From NCBI GenBank assembly GCA_965213775.1, contig CBDCAC010000004.1:620001-684000 (forward strand): a stretch of DNA of 64,000 nucleotides, in the 5' to 3' direction. The first letter of the stretch is position 1. Every line of letters begins with the position of its first letter. The position numbers and the translations under genes were made by a program. Positions 47,890 through 55,643 of the stretch are shown one piece after another. The stretch is from Lichenicoccus sp965213775. GTDB taxonomy: Bacteria; Pseudomonadota; Alphaproteobacteria; Acetobacterales; Acetobacteraceae. The notes beneath the pieces are model-generated. The model made no database searches, was not told where the DNA came from, and was given only the letters and a program-made list of their open reading frames with translations.

Positions 47890-48696
47890 ATGCCTGATCC
47901 TGGTATCCCGCCGGTGCTGCTGCTCGGCGGCGGCCGGATGGGCGCGGCACTGCTGCGCGGCTGGCAGGATCAGGGGTTGCAGCCCTCGGTCGTGATCGAT
48001 CCGGCGCCGGTCGCCGTGACGGCGCCGCACCTGCGGATCGACGGGGCGGCGGCGCTGCCCGACGGTTTCCGGCCCTCGGTGATCGTGCTCGCGGTCAAGC
48101 CGCAGATGGCGGACGCGGCGCTGCCCGCGATCGCGCACCTGGCCGGGGCGGCGGTGGTGCTGTCGATCATGGCCGGGCGCACGCTCGAGGGACTGTCCGC
48201 CCGGTTTCCCGCGCATGCACCGATCGTGCGCGCGATGCCCAACCTGCCGGCGGCGATCGGCCGGGGCATCACCGTCGCCTGCGCCGGCGCCGCGGTCGCG
48301 GAGCCGCAGCGGACCCTGTGCGACCGGCTGCTGCGCGCCGTCGGCGAGGTCGCCTGGGTCGAGGACGAGGCGCTGCTCGACCCGGTCACGGCGATCTCCG
48401 GCGGCGGGCCCGCCTATGTGTTCCTGCTGGCCGAGCTGCTCGAGGCGGCGGGACGCGAGCAGGGCCTGGCGCCGGCGCTGGCGCGGCAGCTCGCGCGTCG
48501 CACGGTGAGCGGCGCCGGCGCGCTGCTGGAGGCGGCGCCCGGGGAGGAGTCGGACGCGCTGCGTCGCGCCGTCACCAGCCCCGGCGGCACCACCGAGCAG
48601 GCGCTGGCGGTGCTGATGCAGCGGACGGCCTGGCCGCAGAGCGTCCGCGCCGGCATCGAGGCGGCGACGCAACGCTCGCGCGCGCTGGCACGTTGA
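47890..48696 (+). CDS. proC: pyrroline-5-carboxylate reductase ProC
   Basis: A 268-residue NAD(P)H enzyme for the last step of proline synthesis. The Rossmann LLGGGRMGAALLRGW is at the start, then VLAVKPQMADA, VRAMPNLPAAIGRGITVAC and the substrate loop SGGGPAYVFLLAELLEAAG. TSPGGTTEQALAVL near the end is also conserved. It is 12 bases after the YbjN-like gene and followed by COQ9. Confidence 0.94.
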   Translation: MPDPGIPPVLLLGGGRMGAALLRGWQDQGLQPSVVIDPAPVAVTAPHLRIDGAAALPDGFRPSVIVLAVKPQMADAALPAIAHLAGAAVVLSIMAGRTLEGLSARFPAHAPIVRAMPNLPAAIGRGITVACAGAAVAEPQRTLCDRLLRAVGEVAWVEDEALLDPVTAISGGGPAYVFLLAELLEAAGREQGLAPALARQLARRTVSGAGALLEAAPGEESDALRRAVTSPGGTTEQALAVLMQRTAWPQSVRAGIEAATQRSRALAR

Positions 48697-48738
48697 CCTG
48701 CCCACGGGTCTGACGCCGACCCGGCGGGAGCCCGAGGC

Positions 48739-49365
48739 ATGGATGACGAGCAGTTCGACGCGACCCTGATCGGCATGGCGATGACCCAGGCCGAGGCACT
48801 GGGCTGGTCACGGATGACAATCGTCGACGCCGCCCGTGAGGCCGGCCTGCCGCTGGACCGGGCGCGTGCGCGATTTCCGGCGCGAGTCTGCGTGCTGACC
48901 AGGCTCGGCCTGCAGGCCGACCAGGCGGCCCTGGCGGGCGACGCGATCACCGGCACCGTGCGCGAGAGGCTGTTCGACGCGCTGATGCGTCGCTTCGACG
49001 TGCTGCAGCAGCATCGCGGCGGGATACGGGCATTGCTGCGCGCGCTGCCGCTGGACCCGGCGCTGGCGCTGATGCTGGCGGGCGAGACCGGCCGCAGCAT
49101 GGCCTGGATGGTGCAGGCCGCGGGCCTCGGCACCGGCGGCATCGCCGGCGCGCTGCGGGTCGGCGGCCTGGTCGGAGTATGGATGCAGACCCTGCGCGCC
49201 TGGGAGCGCGACGACAGCCCCGACCTGTCGGGCACCATGGCAGCGCTCGACCGGGCGCTGGATCGTGCGGAGTCGCTCGGCCGCATGCTGGGGGGCAAGC
49301 TGGTGCCGGTGGAGGATGTCCCGCCCGAGGCGGCCGCCCCGGCGCTGGCGTCGCCGCAGATCTGA
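48739..49365 (+). CDS. COQ9-family protein
   Basis: A 208-residue protein of the COQ9 family with a TetR-like helical fold. Typical parts are the N-terminal helices around ALGWSRMTIVDAAREAGL and the C-terminal MAWMVQAAGL and VGVWMQTLRAWERDDSPDL. In eukaryotes COQ9 binds lipids and presents ubiquinone intermediates to COQ7. Bacterial homologues occur in alphaproteobacteria. With UbiK 2 kb upstream it suggests a ubiquinone theme, but the two are not adjacent. Confidence 0.82.
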   Translation: MDDEQFDATLIGMAMTQAEALGWSRMTIVDAAREAGLPLDRARARFPARVCVLTRLGLQADQAALAGDAITGTVRERLFDALMRRFDVLQQHRGGIRALLRALPLDPALALMLAGETGRSMAWMVQAAGLGTGGIAGALRVGGLVGVWMQTLRAWERDDSPDLSGTMAALDRALDRAESLGRMLGGKLVPVEDVPPEAAAPALASPQI

Positions 49366-49432
49366 GCCGCGCGGTCGGGGCTTGCCGAGCTTGCCTGCGC
49401 CGCCCTATCAAGAGCCGCACCGAGCCGGCCGA

Positions 49433-49504
49433 TGGGGCGTAGCCAAGCGGTAAGGCAGCGGATTTTGATTCCGCCACGCGGAGGTTCGAATCCTCCCGCC
49501 CCAG
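49433..49504 (+). tRNA. tRNA-Gln (TTG), CCA not encoded
   Basis: The acceptor TGGGGCG pairs with CGCCCCA, the loop TTTTGAT holds anticodon TTG, and the T-loop is TTCGAAT. Discriminator G at 49504 is followed by CCC. It lies six bases before element copy B. The other Gln tRNA (CTG) has an encoded CCA. Confidence 0.95.
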
Positions 49505-49510
49505 CCCTCG

Positions 49511-49689
49511 TACCAACGGCCTTGAAGGTTGACTGATAAAAGGCAAGGCTGGGCTTTGCCCAGACCCGCCAAAGGCCTCGGCCTTTGGAAACCATCTTAT
49601 AGAGAGAGTTGGATTCTCAAGGCTTCGCCCTGAGCGGGTCCAGGGCAGCGCCCTGGCCTTGCATAGGTCATAGGCAAAGGCCGTTGGTA
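49511..49689 (+). mobile_element. TIR element family, copy B (179 bp, perfect 13-bp ends)
   Basis: Terminal inverted repeats TACCAACGGCCTT (49511-49523) and AAGGCCGTTGGTA (49677-49689) are perfect complements. Internal hairpins: CTGGGCTTTGCCCAG, CCAAAGGCCTCGGCCTTTGG, TCAAGGCTTCGCCCTGA and CCAGGGCAGCGCCCTGG. It lies between tRNA-Gln and the HU gene. There is no coding capacity, so if mobile it would depend on a transposase elsewhere. Confidence 0.85.
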
Positions 49690-49757
49690 TTCCACCCCAG
49701 CCGTTGACGATGCGTGCAAGTAACGAGAGGCCTGCCGTGGACGGCAGCCCCGGAAGC

Positions 49758-50027
49758 TCAGACCGCCTTCTTGAGGTTCGGACTGGCCTTGAAACGTACC
49801 GTCTTGCCGGCCTTCACCTTTACCGGCTCGCCGGTGCGCGGGTTCAGCGCCTTCCGTGCCTTGGTCTTGCGGACCGTGAAGGTGCCGAAAGACGGCAGGG
49901 TGAAGCCGCCTTCCTTCTTCAGCTCGCGCACGATCGCGCCGATCAGGTCGCTTGCAGCCTGGTTGGCAGCGACGCCGGTGCAGTCGATGGAGTCCTGAAG
50001 GACACCGGCAATGAAAGCCTTGCTCAT
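49758..50027 (-). CDS. DNA-binding protein HU
   Basis: An 89-residue HU/IHF-type histone-like protein. The dimer-forming N-terminal helices begin SKAFIAGVLQDS; the beta-arm carries FTVRKTKARKALNPRTGEPV, which bends DNA. The C-terminus is basic (KASPNLKKAV). The NPRTG motif and lack of a specialised arm tip favour HU over IHF. A GGGAG ribosome-binding site precedes the ATG. Confidence 0.94.
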   Translation of the reverse strand: MSKAFIAGVLQDSIDCTGVAANQAASDLIGAIVRELKKEGGFTLPSFGTFTVRKTKARKALNPRTGEPVKVKAGKTVRFKASPNLKKAV

Positions 50028-50237
50028 GAAAACCGCCTACTCCCGCTCGTGGTAGCGCAATACATCCGAATCGCGAGATCCGAAGTGCCCCGCATACGAA
50101 GCGTCTCTAGCGCCGAACAATCGGCGTGACCAGCAGGAAGTTCCAATCATGAACAAACTGCAAGATGAGATCAGCAAGAGCGCGTCCTATCGGCAACAGG
50201 TGGCACCGGCTCTGGGTTTTCGCATAGGCTGCGCGCG

Positions 50238-51122
50238 ATGAAACGGCCGACCGTGCAACGTGGCGTCTGCCTGTTCGCGCACTATGCGCCGGATCGCCGG
50301 CTGTCGCGCTCGGTCCTGCACTACCTGGCACAGCTCCGGCGATGCGGCCTGTCCGTGCACCTCGCGCTGTCCGGAATGCGGCGGCTCGCGGTCGAGGATC
50401 GCGACGTACTCGACCGGCTCGGCGTCACCGCCCACCTGAGGGAAAATCTCGGCCTCGATTTCGGCGCCTGGCAGCACCTGCTCCGCGCCGGCTGCGCGCA
50501 GGATGCCGACAGCGTCCTGCTCGCCAACGACAGCGTGTTCGGCCCGGTGCGCGAGCTGGCGCCGATCATGCGCCTGATGCAGTCGCGGCACTACGACGCC
50601 TGGGGCATGGTGGAGTCCCACGAGGTATCGTGGCATCTCCAGTCCTGGTTCCTGTGCATGAGCCGCGAGGCGCTGGCCCGTCCGGCGATCGCGCGCGTGC
50701 TCGACCTGCCGTTCGCGCAGATGAGCAAGCCGGAGATCATCCTGCACGGCGAGATCGGGCTCGGCACCGCGATCCGCGCCGAGGGCCTCTCATGGGGCGC
50801 CTGCCTGCCGGACCGCCGGATCGGGCTGCGCCGGCTGGTCGCGGTCAACCCGATGCATGTCGACTGGATCACAGCACTTCGCTGCGGCCGGGTCCCGTTC
50901 ATCAAGGTGGAATTGCTCCGCGACAATCCGGCGCGCATCCCGTGGCTCGCGATCTGGCCGAAGATGCTGCGCCGCTATGGGAAGTTCCCCGAGGCCTGGA
51001 TCGACGAGCGGATCGCTGCGGCGGCCAATCGGCGCTCGGGGAGCAGCCTGCGCATGCGACTGCTCTACCTGCTGCTGACGCGCGATCGCATGAGTGCCCT
51101 GCGCTCGGTGCTCAAGGGTTGA
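50238..51122 (+). CDS. RgpF-like (rhamnan synthesis protein F family) protein
   Basis: A 294-residue protein. The family core RENLGLDFGAWQHLLRAGC, SVLLANDSVFGPVRELAPIM and AWGMVESHEVSWHLQSWFLC matches the rhamnan synthesis protein F family, which is glycosyltransferase-like. The N-terminal YAPDRRLSRSVLHYLAQLRR is also family typical. It is the left edge of the surface-glycan region, on the strand opposite the next gene, which it faces tail to tail. Its acceptor sugar cannot be guessed. Confidence 0.8.
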   Translation: MKRPTVQRGVCLFAHYAPDRRLSRSVLHYLAQLRRCGLSVHLALSGMRRLAVEDRDVLDRLGVTAHLRENLGLDFGAWQHLLRAGCAQDADSVLLANDSVFGPVRELAPIMRLMQSRHYDAWGMVESHEVSWHLQSWFLCMSREALARPAIARVLDLPFAQMSKPEIILHGEIGLGTAIRAEGLSWGACLPDRRIGLRRLVAVNPMHVDWITALRCGRVPFIKVELLRDNPARIPWLAIWPKMLRRYGKFPEAWIDERIAAAANRRSGSSLRMRLLYLLLTRDRMSALRSVLKG

Positions 51123-51152
51123 GACGAAATCGAGCGAGTTTCCAGTCTCGCC

Positions 51153-53861
51153 TCAATCCGCCGCGGCGCCGCGCAGCACCGCGTGCAGCCCCTGCGCCTG
51201 CGTGTCGTAGTCGGCCACCGCCGCACGATGCGGATTGACGTAGCCGTCCAGCATCGCGGGCGCCAGCAGGATCTCGCCGATCGCCGAGACCAGGCCGTCG
51301 GAGCGCCCGTCGAGCGGGATCAGGCGTCCGTTGACGCCGTCGACGATGTCGTCCGCCTGGCCGCCGGGCGCCGTCGCCACCACCCAGACGTCGCGGGCCA
51401 GCGCCTCGCGCACGGTCAGGCCGTAGCTTTCCTTCCACTGCGATGGGAACAGCAGCACGTCGATGCGGTCGAAGAACGCGTCCAGCCCGTCCTGCGCGTA
51501 GGCCGGAACCACCTCTATGCGCCCCGAGACGCGCCAGTCCGAGACGTCGATCGAGCTGAAGCCGAGATTGAGCGTGTTGTCGACCAGCACGAGCTCCCAC
51601 TCCCCCGAAGCCAGGCTCTCGAAGGCGACACGAAGCAGGTGGAAGCCCTTGATCGGCTCGTTGCCGCCGACGAAGCCGAAGCGCGGCGGCGCGCCGGGCC
51701 GGCGCGTGGCGTGCGGCCTGGACGGGGGGCGTATGCCGTTGCGGCTGACGCTGACCGAGGCGGGCGCGATGTCGTTGGCGAGATACAGCGCGCGGTGCGT
51801 CTCGCTCGGGCAGAGCAGGTGTGCCGCACCCTGCAGCACCTGCCGCAGGATGGCGGCGCGGGCCTCGAGATGGCGGGCTCCGGGCACGCAGGCCTGGCAG
51901 ACCCGCTGGTCGATGCGGCTCTGGAAGCAGTAGCGGCCGTCGCCGCGCACCATGAACTGCCGGTCGCACAGCCACCAGGCATCGTGCAGGCTGATCACGT
52001 AGGGGATGCCGCGCTCCTGGCACAGCCGCAGGATGCCGGCGCCGAACCCCTGGATGGAGTGCGCGTGCACCACGTCCGGCCGTATCGCGTCCAGCACCGA
52101 GGCGAAGTGGCGGACCGCGGCCGGGTTGTCGAACCCCGCCACATGATCGCCGGCCGGCGGCAGCGGTGCCGCGAACACCGTCATGCCCTGCCAGTCATAT
52201 CGAAGCAGCGCCTCCGCGCGGTCCTCGAGCTCGCCGTGCGAGGTGAAGACGGCGATCTCGACATCGTCCCGCGCCTGCAGGCGGCGGGCGAGCTGCTCGG
52301 CGACGATGGTGGCGCCGCCGAAGCTGCGCGGCCAGAAGAACACGTTGACCATCAGCACGCGCAGCCTGGCCGGACGGCGCGGATCCGGCGGCGGCGCGGC
52401 GGCGCCGAACAGCGGCAGCACCTGCTCGGCGGCGATCCGCGCTGGCGCGTAGCGCCGCAGCACGTCCTCCAGCGCCTGCTGGCCAAGCCGGACACGCAGC
52501 GCGGCATCGCGGATCAGCCGGTCCAGCGCCTGCTCCCAATCGATCCCGCTGTCGGCGAGCAGGCCGTTGCGGTCCTGCACCACGACGTCGCGGAAGGCGG
52601 CCCGCGGCGAGCAGACGCTCGGCATCCCCAGGATCGCCGCCTCGAGGAACTTGATGTTGCTCTTGGCGTCGTTGAACAGGCTCGCGTCCAGCGGCGCGAT
52701 GGCGATGTCGGCCTCGCTGAGCAGCCTCAGATAGGCGACGTAGTTGGTCCCGGCGAGCCGCTCGATGCGTCCGGCGAGGCGCGCCAGCGAGTCCGGCAAG
52801 GTCAGGTCGCCGATGATGCGCAGACGGAGCGACGGATGCGCCCGCAGCAGGCGCTCGATCGCCGGCGCCGCCACCGCGAAATCCGCGTCATGGGTCTTGG
52901 TGCCGGACCCGTAGACGATCGTCGGCCCCCCGGCGCGCCCGGCGCGCTCGCGGCGCAGCGCCTCGGCCACCGAGAGCGTCTCCTCGTCCAGCGCATTCTC
53001 GATGCACGCCACCTCGGACAGGCCGGCCTCGCGCATGCAGCGCGCCAGCACCTCGGTCGAGGCGATGCCGCGGCCGCAGGCCAGCATTGCCTGGCGATAC
53101 AGCCGTACCCCTGCCAGCACCTCGTCGCGCAGCCGCGACGGCAGGGTCGCGAGGTTGGCGTTGCGCCGGTACAGCGGCTCGTCGAAGATCAGGTCGTCGA
53201 CCTCCCAGGCCGGCTGCAGCCCGAGGCGCCTCGCCTCCGCGATCAGGCCGAGCACGCTCGGACGCGCCGGCACCCGGTAGAAGACGATCTGGGTGCAGCA
53301 TTGCAGCGCCGAGAGGGCCGCGGCGGTCTCCCGCCACTCCACCACCGTGCATGGCCAACCGAGCCGGCGCAGATGCTCCTGCTTCTGCCAGACCCGGTAT
53401 TTCGCGCATTGCGGCACGCTGAGCTCGGCCACGATCAGCACCGAGCGGCGCAGCGGGGCGATGTCGGTGGCCGCGGTCCAGGATGTCGGGAGGGTGAGCG
53501 CTTGGGTCGGCGACCGCTCGCGGCGGAACCGGTTGACGACGTGATGGCGCAGCCGGATCGCCACCCGTTTGCGCAGTCCGCGTGCGCCCTCGGTCTCGGC
53601 GATGTCGCTGATCCGCCGGCCGATATCGCGCAGCCTCAGTCCCGATGGCAGGCGTCCGGCGGCGAGCGAACGCACCGCGCGGATCGGGCTGGTGATGCGC
53701 CAGGAGGCCGAGCGCTCCAGGCCCTCGACGCGGAGCACGCGCTCCCCGAGGTTCGCCTGCAGCGAGGCGATGCGCATCTCCTGCAGGTGCAGGCTGTGCC
53801 GGTAGCTGTCGAGCAGCGCGGCCGCCCCGTTCGCGGTCTCGCCTTCCTGATCGTCGCCCAT
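51153..53861 (-). CDS. large glycosyltransferase with two GT4-like domains
   Basis: A 902-residue protein. An N-terminal segment (1-130) carries SYRHSLHLQEMRIASLQANL and the stalk motif SASWRITSPIRAVRSL. The first GT domain (about 140-480) starts VLIVAELSVPQCAKYRVWQK and ends with KFLEAAILGMPSVCSPRAAF. The second (about 510-890) is a GT4-type with VLMVNVFFWPRSFGGATIVA, then DVVHAHSIQGFGAGIL and FGFVGGNEPIKGFHL, ending LLFPSQWKESYGLTVREALA. A Cys-rich loop (QACVPGARH) sits in the second domain. It is divergent from the repeat protein's neighbour and likely extends a surface glycan. Confidence 0.87.
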   Translation of the reverse strand: MGDDQEGETANGAAALLDSYRHSLHLQEMRIASLQANLGERVLRVEGLERSASWRITSPIRAVRSLAAGRLPSGLRLRDIGRRISDIAETEGARGLRKRVAIRLRHHVVNRFRRERSPTQALTLPTSWTAATDIAPLRRSVLIVAELSVPQCAKYRVWQKQEHLRRLGWPCTVVEWRETAAALSALQCCTQIVFYRVPARPSVLGLIAEARRLGLQPAWEVDDLIFDEPLYRRNANLATLPSRLRDEVLAGVRLYRQAMLACGRGIASTEVLARCMREAGLSEVACIENALDEETLSVAEALRRERAGRAGGPTIVYGSGTKTHDADFAVAAPAIERLLRAHPSLRLRIIGDLTLPDSLARLAGRIERLAGTNYVAYLRLLSEADIAIAPLDASLFNDAKSNIKFLEAAILGMPSVCSPRAAFRDVVVQDRNGLLADSGIDWEQALDRLIRDAALRVRLGQQALEDVLRRYAPARIAAEQVLPLFGAAAPPPDPRRPARLRVLMVNVFFWPRSFGGATIVAEQLARRLQARDDVEIAVFTSHGELEDRAEALLRYDWQGMTVFAAPLPPAGDHVAGFDNPAAVRHFASVLDAIRPDVVHAHSIQGFGAGILRLCQERGIPYVISLHDAWWLCDRQFMVRGDGRYCFQSRIDQRVCQACVPGARHLEARAAILRQVLQGAAHLLCPSETHRALYLANDIAPASVSVSRNGIRPPSRPHATRRPGAPPRFGFVGGNEPIKGFHLLRVAFESLASGEWELVLVDNTLNLGFSSIDVSDWRVSGRIEVVPAYAQDGLDAFFDRIDVLLFPSQWKESYGLTVREALARDVWVVATAPGGQADDIVDGVNGRLIPLDGRSDGLVSAIGEILLAPAMLDGYVNPHRAAVADYDTQAQGLHAVLRGAAAD

Positions 53862-53986
53862 CCTTCCCCGCCCCCGGTGCAGGCCGGGCACCGATGCGCG
53901 GGCGCTGACCGTCCAGACAGCCGGACCCTAGAGGGTCCGGCCGCGTCGGGATAGGGGCGGGCTCGGGCCGCCCGGGCGGCGGGCGA

Positions 53987-55345
53987 TCAGGTGGAGAAGA
54001 ACTGGCTGCTCTTGGCCTGCAGCTGCGCCGCGGTCACGTCACTGAAGGTGATCGTGGTGTTGTCGCTCAGCGAGATCACCGATCCGCCCTGCGCGTTGTT
54101 GGTGGCGTTGGCAAGTGCCGTCTGCACCGCGCCGGCGCCATAGCCGAACAGCCCCACCATGTCGCCGGCCGAGCTGCTGAAGTCGGTGATCGTCGTCTGG
54201 CCGCCCACGCCGTCGGTGAAGGCGAACATGTTCGAGCCGGCGCCGCCGGTCATCGAGGTGGCACCCGAGCCCGCGGTCAGGGTGTCGGCGCCGACACCGC
54301 CCAGCAGGTCGGCCTGGCTGGAGTTGCCGAACAGGTCGAGCGCGTTGGTGGAGCCGGAACCGTTCAGGGTCTCGTTGCCGGTCGCGGCGATCAGGTAGCT
54401 GACCCCCGACGAGCCGGAATAGACGATGTTGGCGTTGCTCGCGCCGAACACGGTGGCGGCGCTGCCGCCGTTGATGGTGCCGCTGAGGCCGGGATTGGCG
54501 ATGAAGGCGAGGGTGCCGGTGCCGGTCTCGTTGACCACGCTGCCGTTGCCGCCGAACACGGTGGCGTTGCCGGACGCGGTGATGGTGTCGCTGGTGCCGC
54601 CGATGATCGTGCTGGGGCCGGACAGGTAATAGGAGCCGGAGCTGCCGTCGAACAGGATGGTCGAGCCGCTGCCGCCGGCGAACAGGTTGTTGGAGCCGTT
54701 GTCGGACATCAGCAGCGAGCCGGTGCCGCCATAGACCGTGCTGCCCGAGCCGGTGAGTGCGACGACGTCGCTGCCGCTGCCGGCGATCACGCTGTCGGTG
54801 CCGCTGGAGAAGATGGTGTCGTTGCCGGTTCCGGCGAACACCTGGTTGTTGCCGCCGCCGGTGTAGATGAGGTCGTTGCCGGAGTTGCCGTAGACGCTGT
54901 CGTTGCCGTCGGTGGTGGCGATGACGTAGTTGCCGCTGTTGGCGCTCAGGCCCTCGAAGACGTTGTTGCCGCCGCCGCCGACGAACAGCCCGCCGCCCGC
55001 GCCGCCCAGCAGGGTGGTGCCGCCGTTACTCGCCAGCACGCTGGCCGAGGAGCCGATGCCGGTCTGGTCGATGATGACGCCGCCGGCGGCGCCGTTGGTG
55101 AGGTAGCTGTATCCGGCCGGGAAGCTGTAGCTTCCGGAGGTGAGGATCACCCCCTCTCCCTTGTGGCCGCCGGTCACCGTCGGCGGGGTGGCGCCGGGCG
55201 TCAGGGTCTGCGCGAACAGGGTGCCATTGGACGCCATGCCGTTGACCGCGGCGGCGTAGGCCTGCGCCAGCGAGAAAGCGACGCCCCCGTTGACGGTCAC
55301 CGGGATGTGTGCGCCCGCCGCTCCCACTACTGTCACTACAGCCAT
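53987..55345 (-). CDS. arginine-free beta-roll-like repeat protein, probably secreted
   Basis: A 452-residue protein built of short Gly/Ser/Thr/Asn repeats. It contains no Arg, Cys or Trp and only two Lys. Degenerate RTX-like motifs occur, e.g. GNSGNDLIYTGG, AGTGNDTIFSS and GGVGADTLTAG, with Asn-Asp pairs that can bind calcium. The C-terminal part (FAFTDGVGGQTTITDFSSSA) looks like the end of an RTX domain; it has no signal peptide, so type I secretion is likely. Neighbouring glycosyltransferases suggest it is glycosylated on Ser/Thr/Asn. Function could be adhesin, S-layer or matrix. Confidence 0.75.
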   Translation of the reverse strand: MAVVTVVGAAGAHIPVTVNGGVAFSLAQAYAAAVNGMASNGTLFAQTLTPGATPPTVTGGHKGEGVILTSGSYSFPAGYSYLTNGAAGGVIIDQTGIGSSASVLASNGGTTLLGGAGGGLFVGGGGNNVFEGLSANSGNYVIATTDGNDSVYGNSGNDLIYTGGGNNQVFAGTGNDTIFSSGTDSVIAGSGSDVVALTGSGSTVYGGTGSLLMSDNGSNNLFAGGSGSTILFDGSSGSYYLSGPSTIIGGTSDTITASGNATVFGGNGSVVNETGTGTLAFIANPGLSGTINGGSAATVFGASNANIVYSGSSGVSYLIAATGNETLNGSGSTNALDLFGNSSQADLLGGVGADTLTAGSGATSMTGGAGSNMFAFTDGVGGQTTITDFSSSAGDMVGLFGYGAGAVQTALANATNNAQGGSVISLSDNTTITFSDVTAAQLQAKSSQFFST

Positions 55346-55643
55346 GCCGGATCCCTCACCTGCTGCGCGACGTGCCGATGGACCGTGCCATCCATCGAAC
55401 TCGTGCTGCGGGCAGATCTATCAGAATGTTCTTTTGCAGCGCAACGTCCTTTCTTGCTGTGTCCCCTGATTACCAGGTTCAAGAAGCTACACCGTGCAAC
55501 GAAAATGGATTTCATTGGGCGAGTGTCTCCTTTAATGAGAAGTTTACGGCAGCCGGTCCGCTCGTCCCCCGACGCGGCCGCCCTTGCGTGACGTGACGTG
55601 TTGCAGCAAAGGCTGTGCGGTGATCGAGCCGACGGGATCAGCA

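Noticed and set aside
53987..55345. Classical RTX toxin
   Set aside because: Only a few degenerate Gly-Asn-Asp motifs are present, no hydrophobic pore domain and no adjacent acyltransferase or ABC exporter gene.
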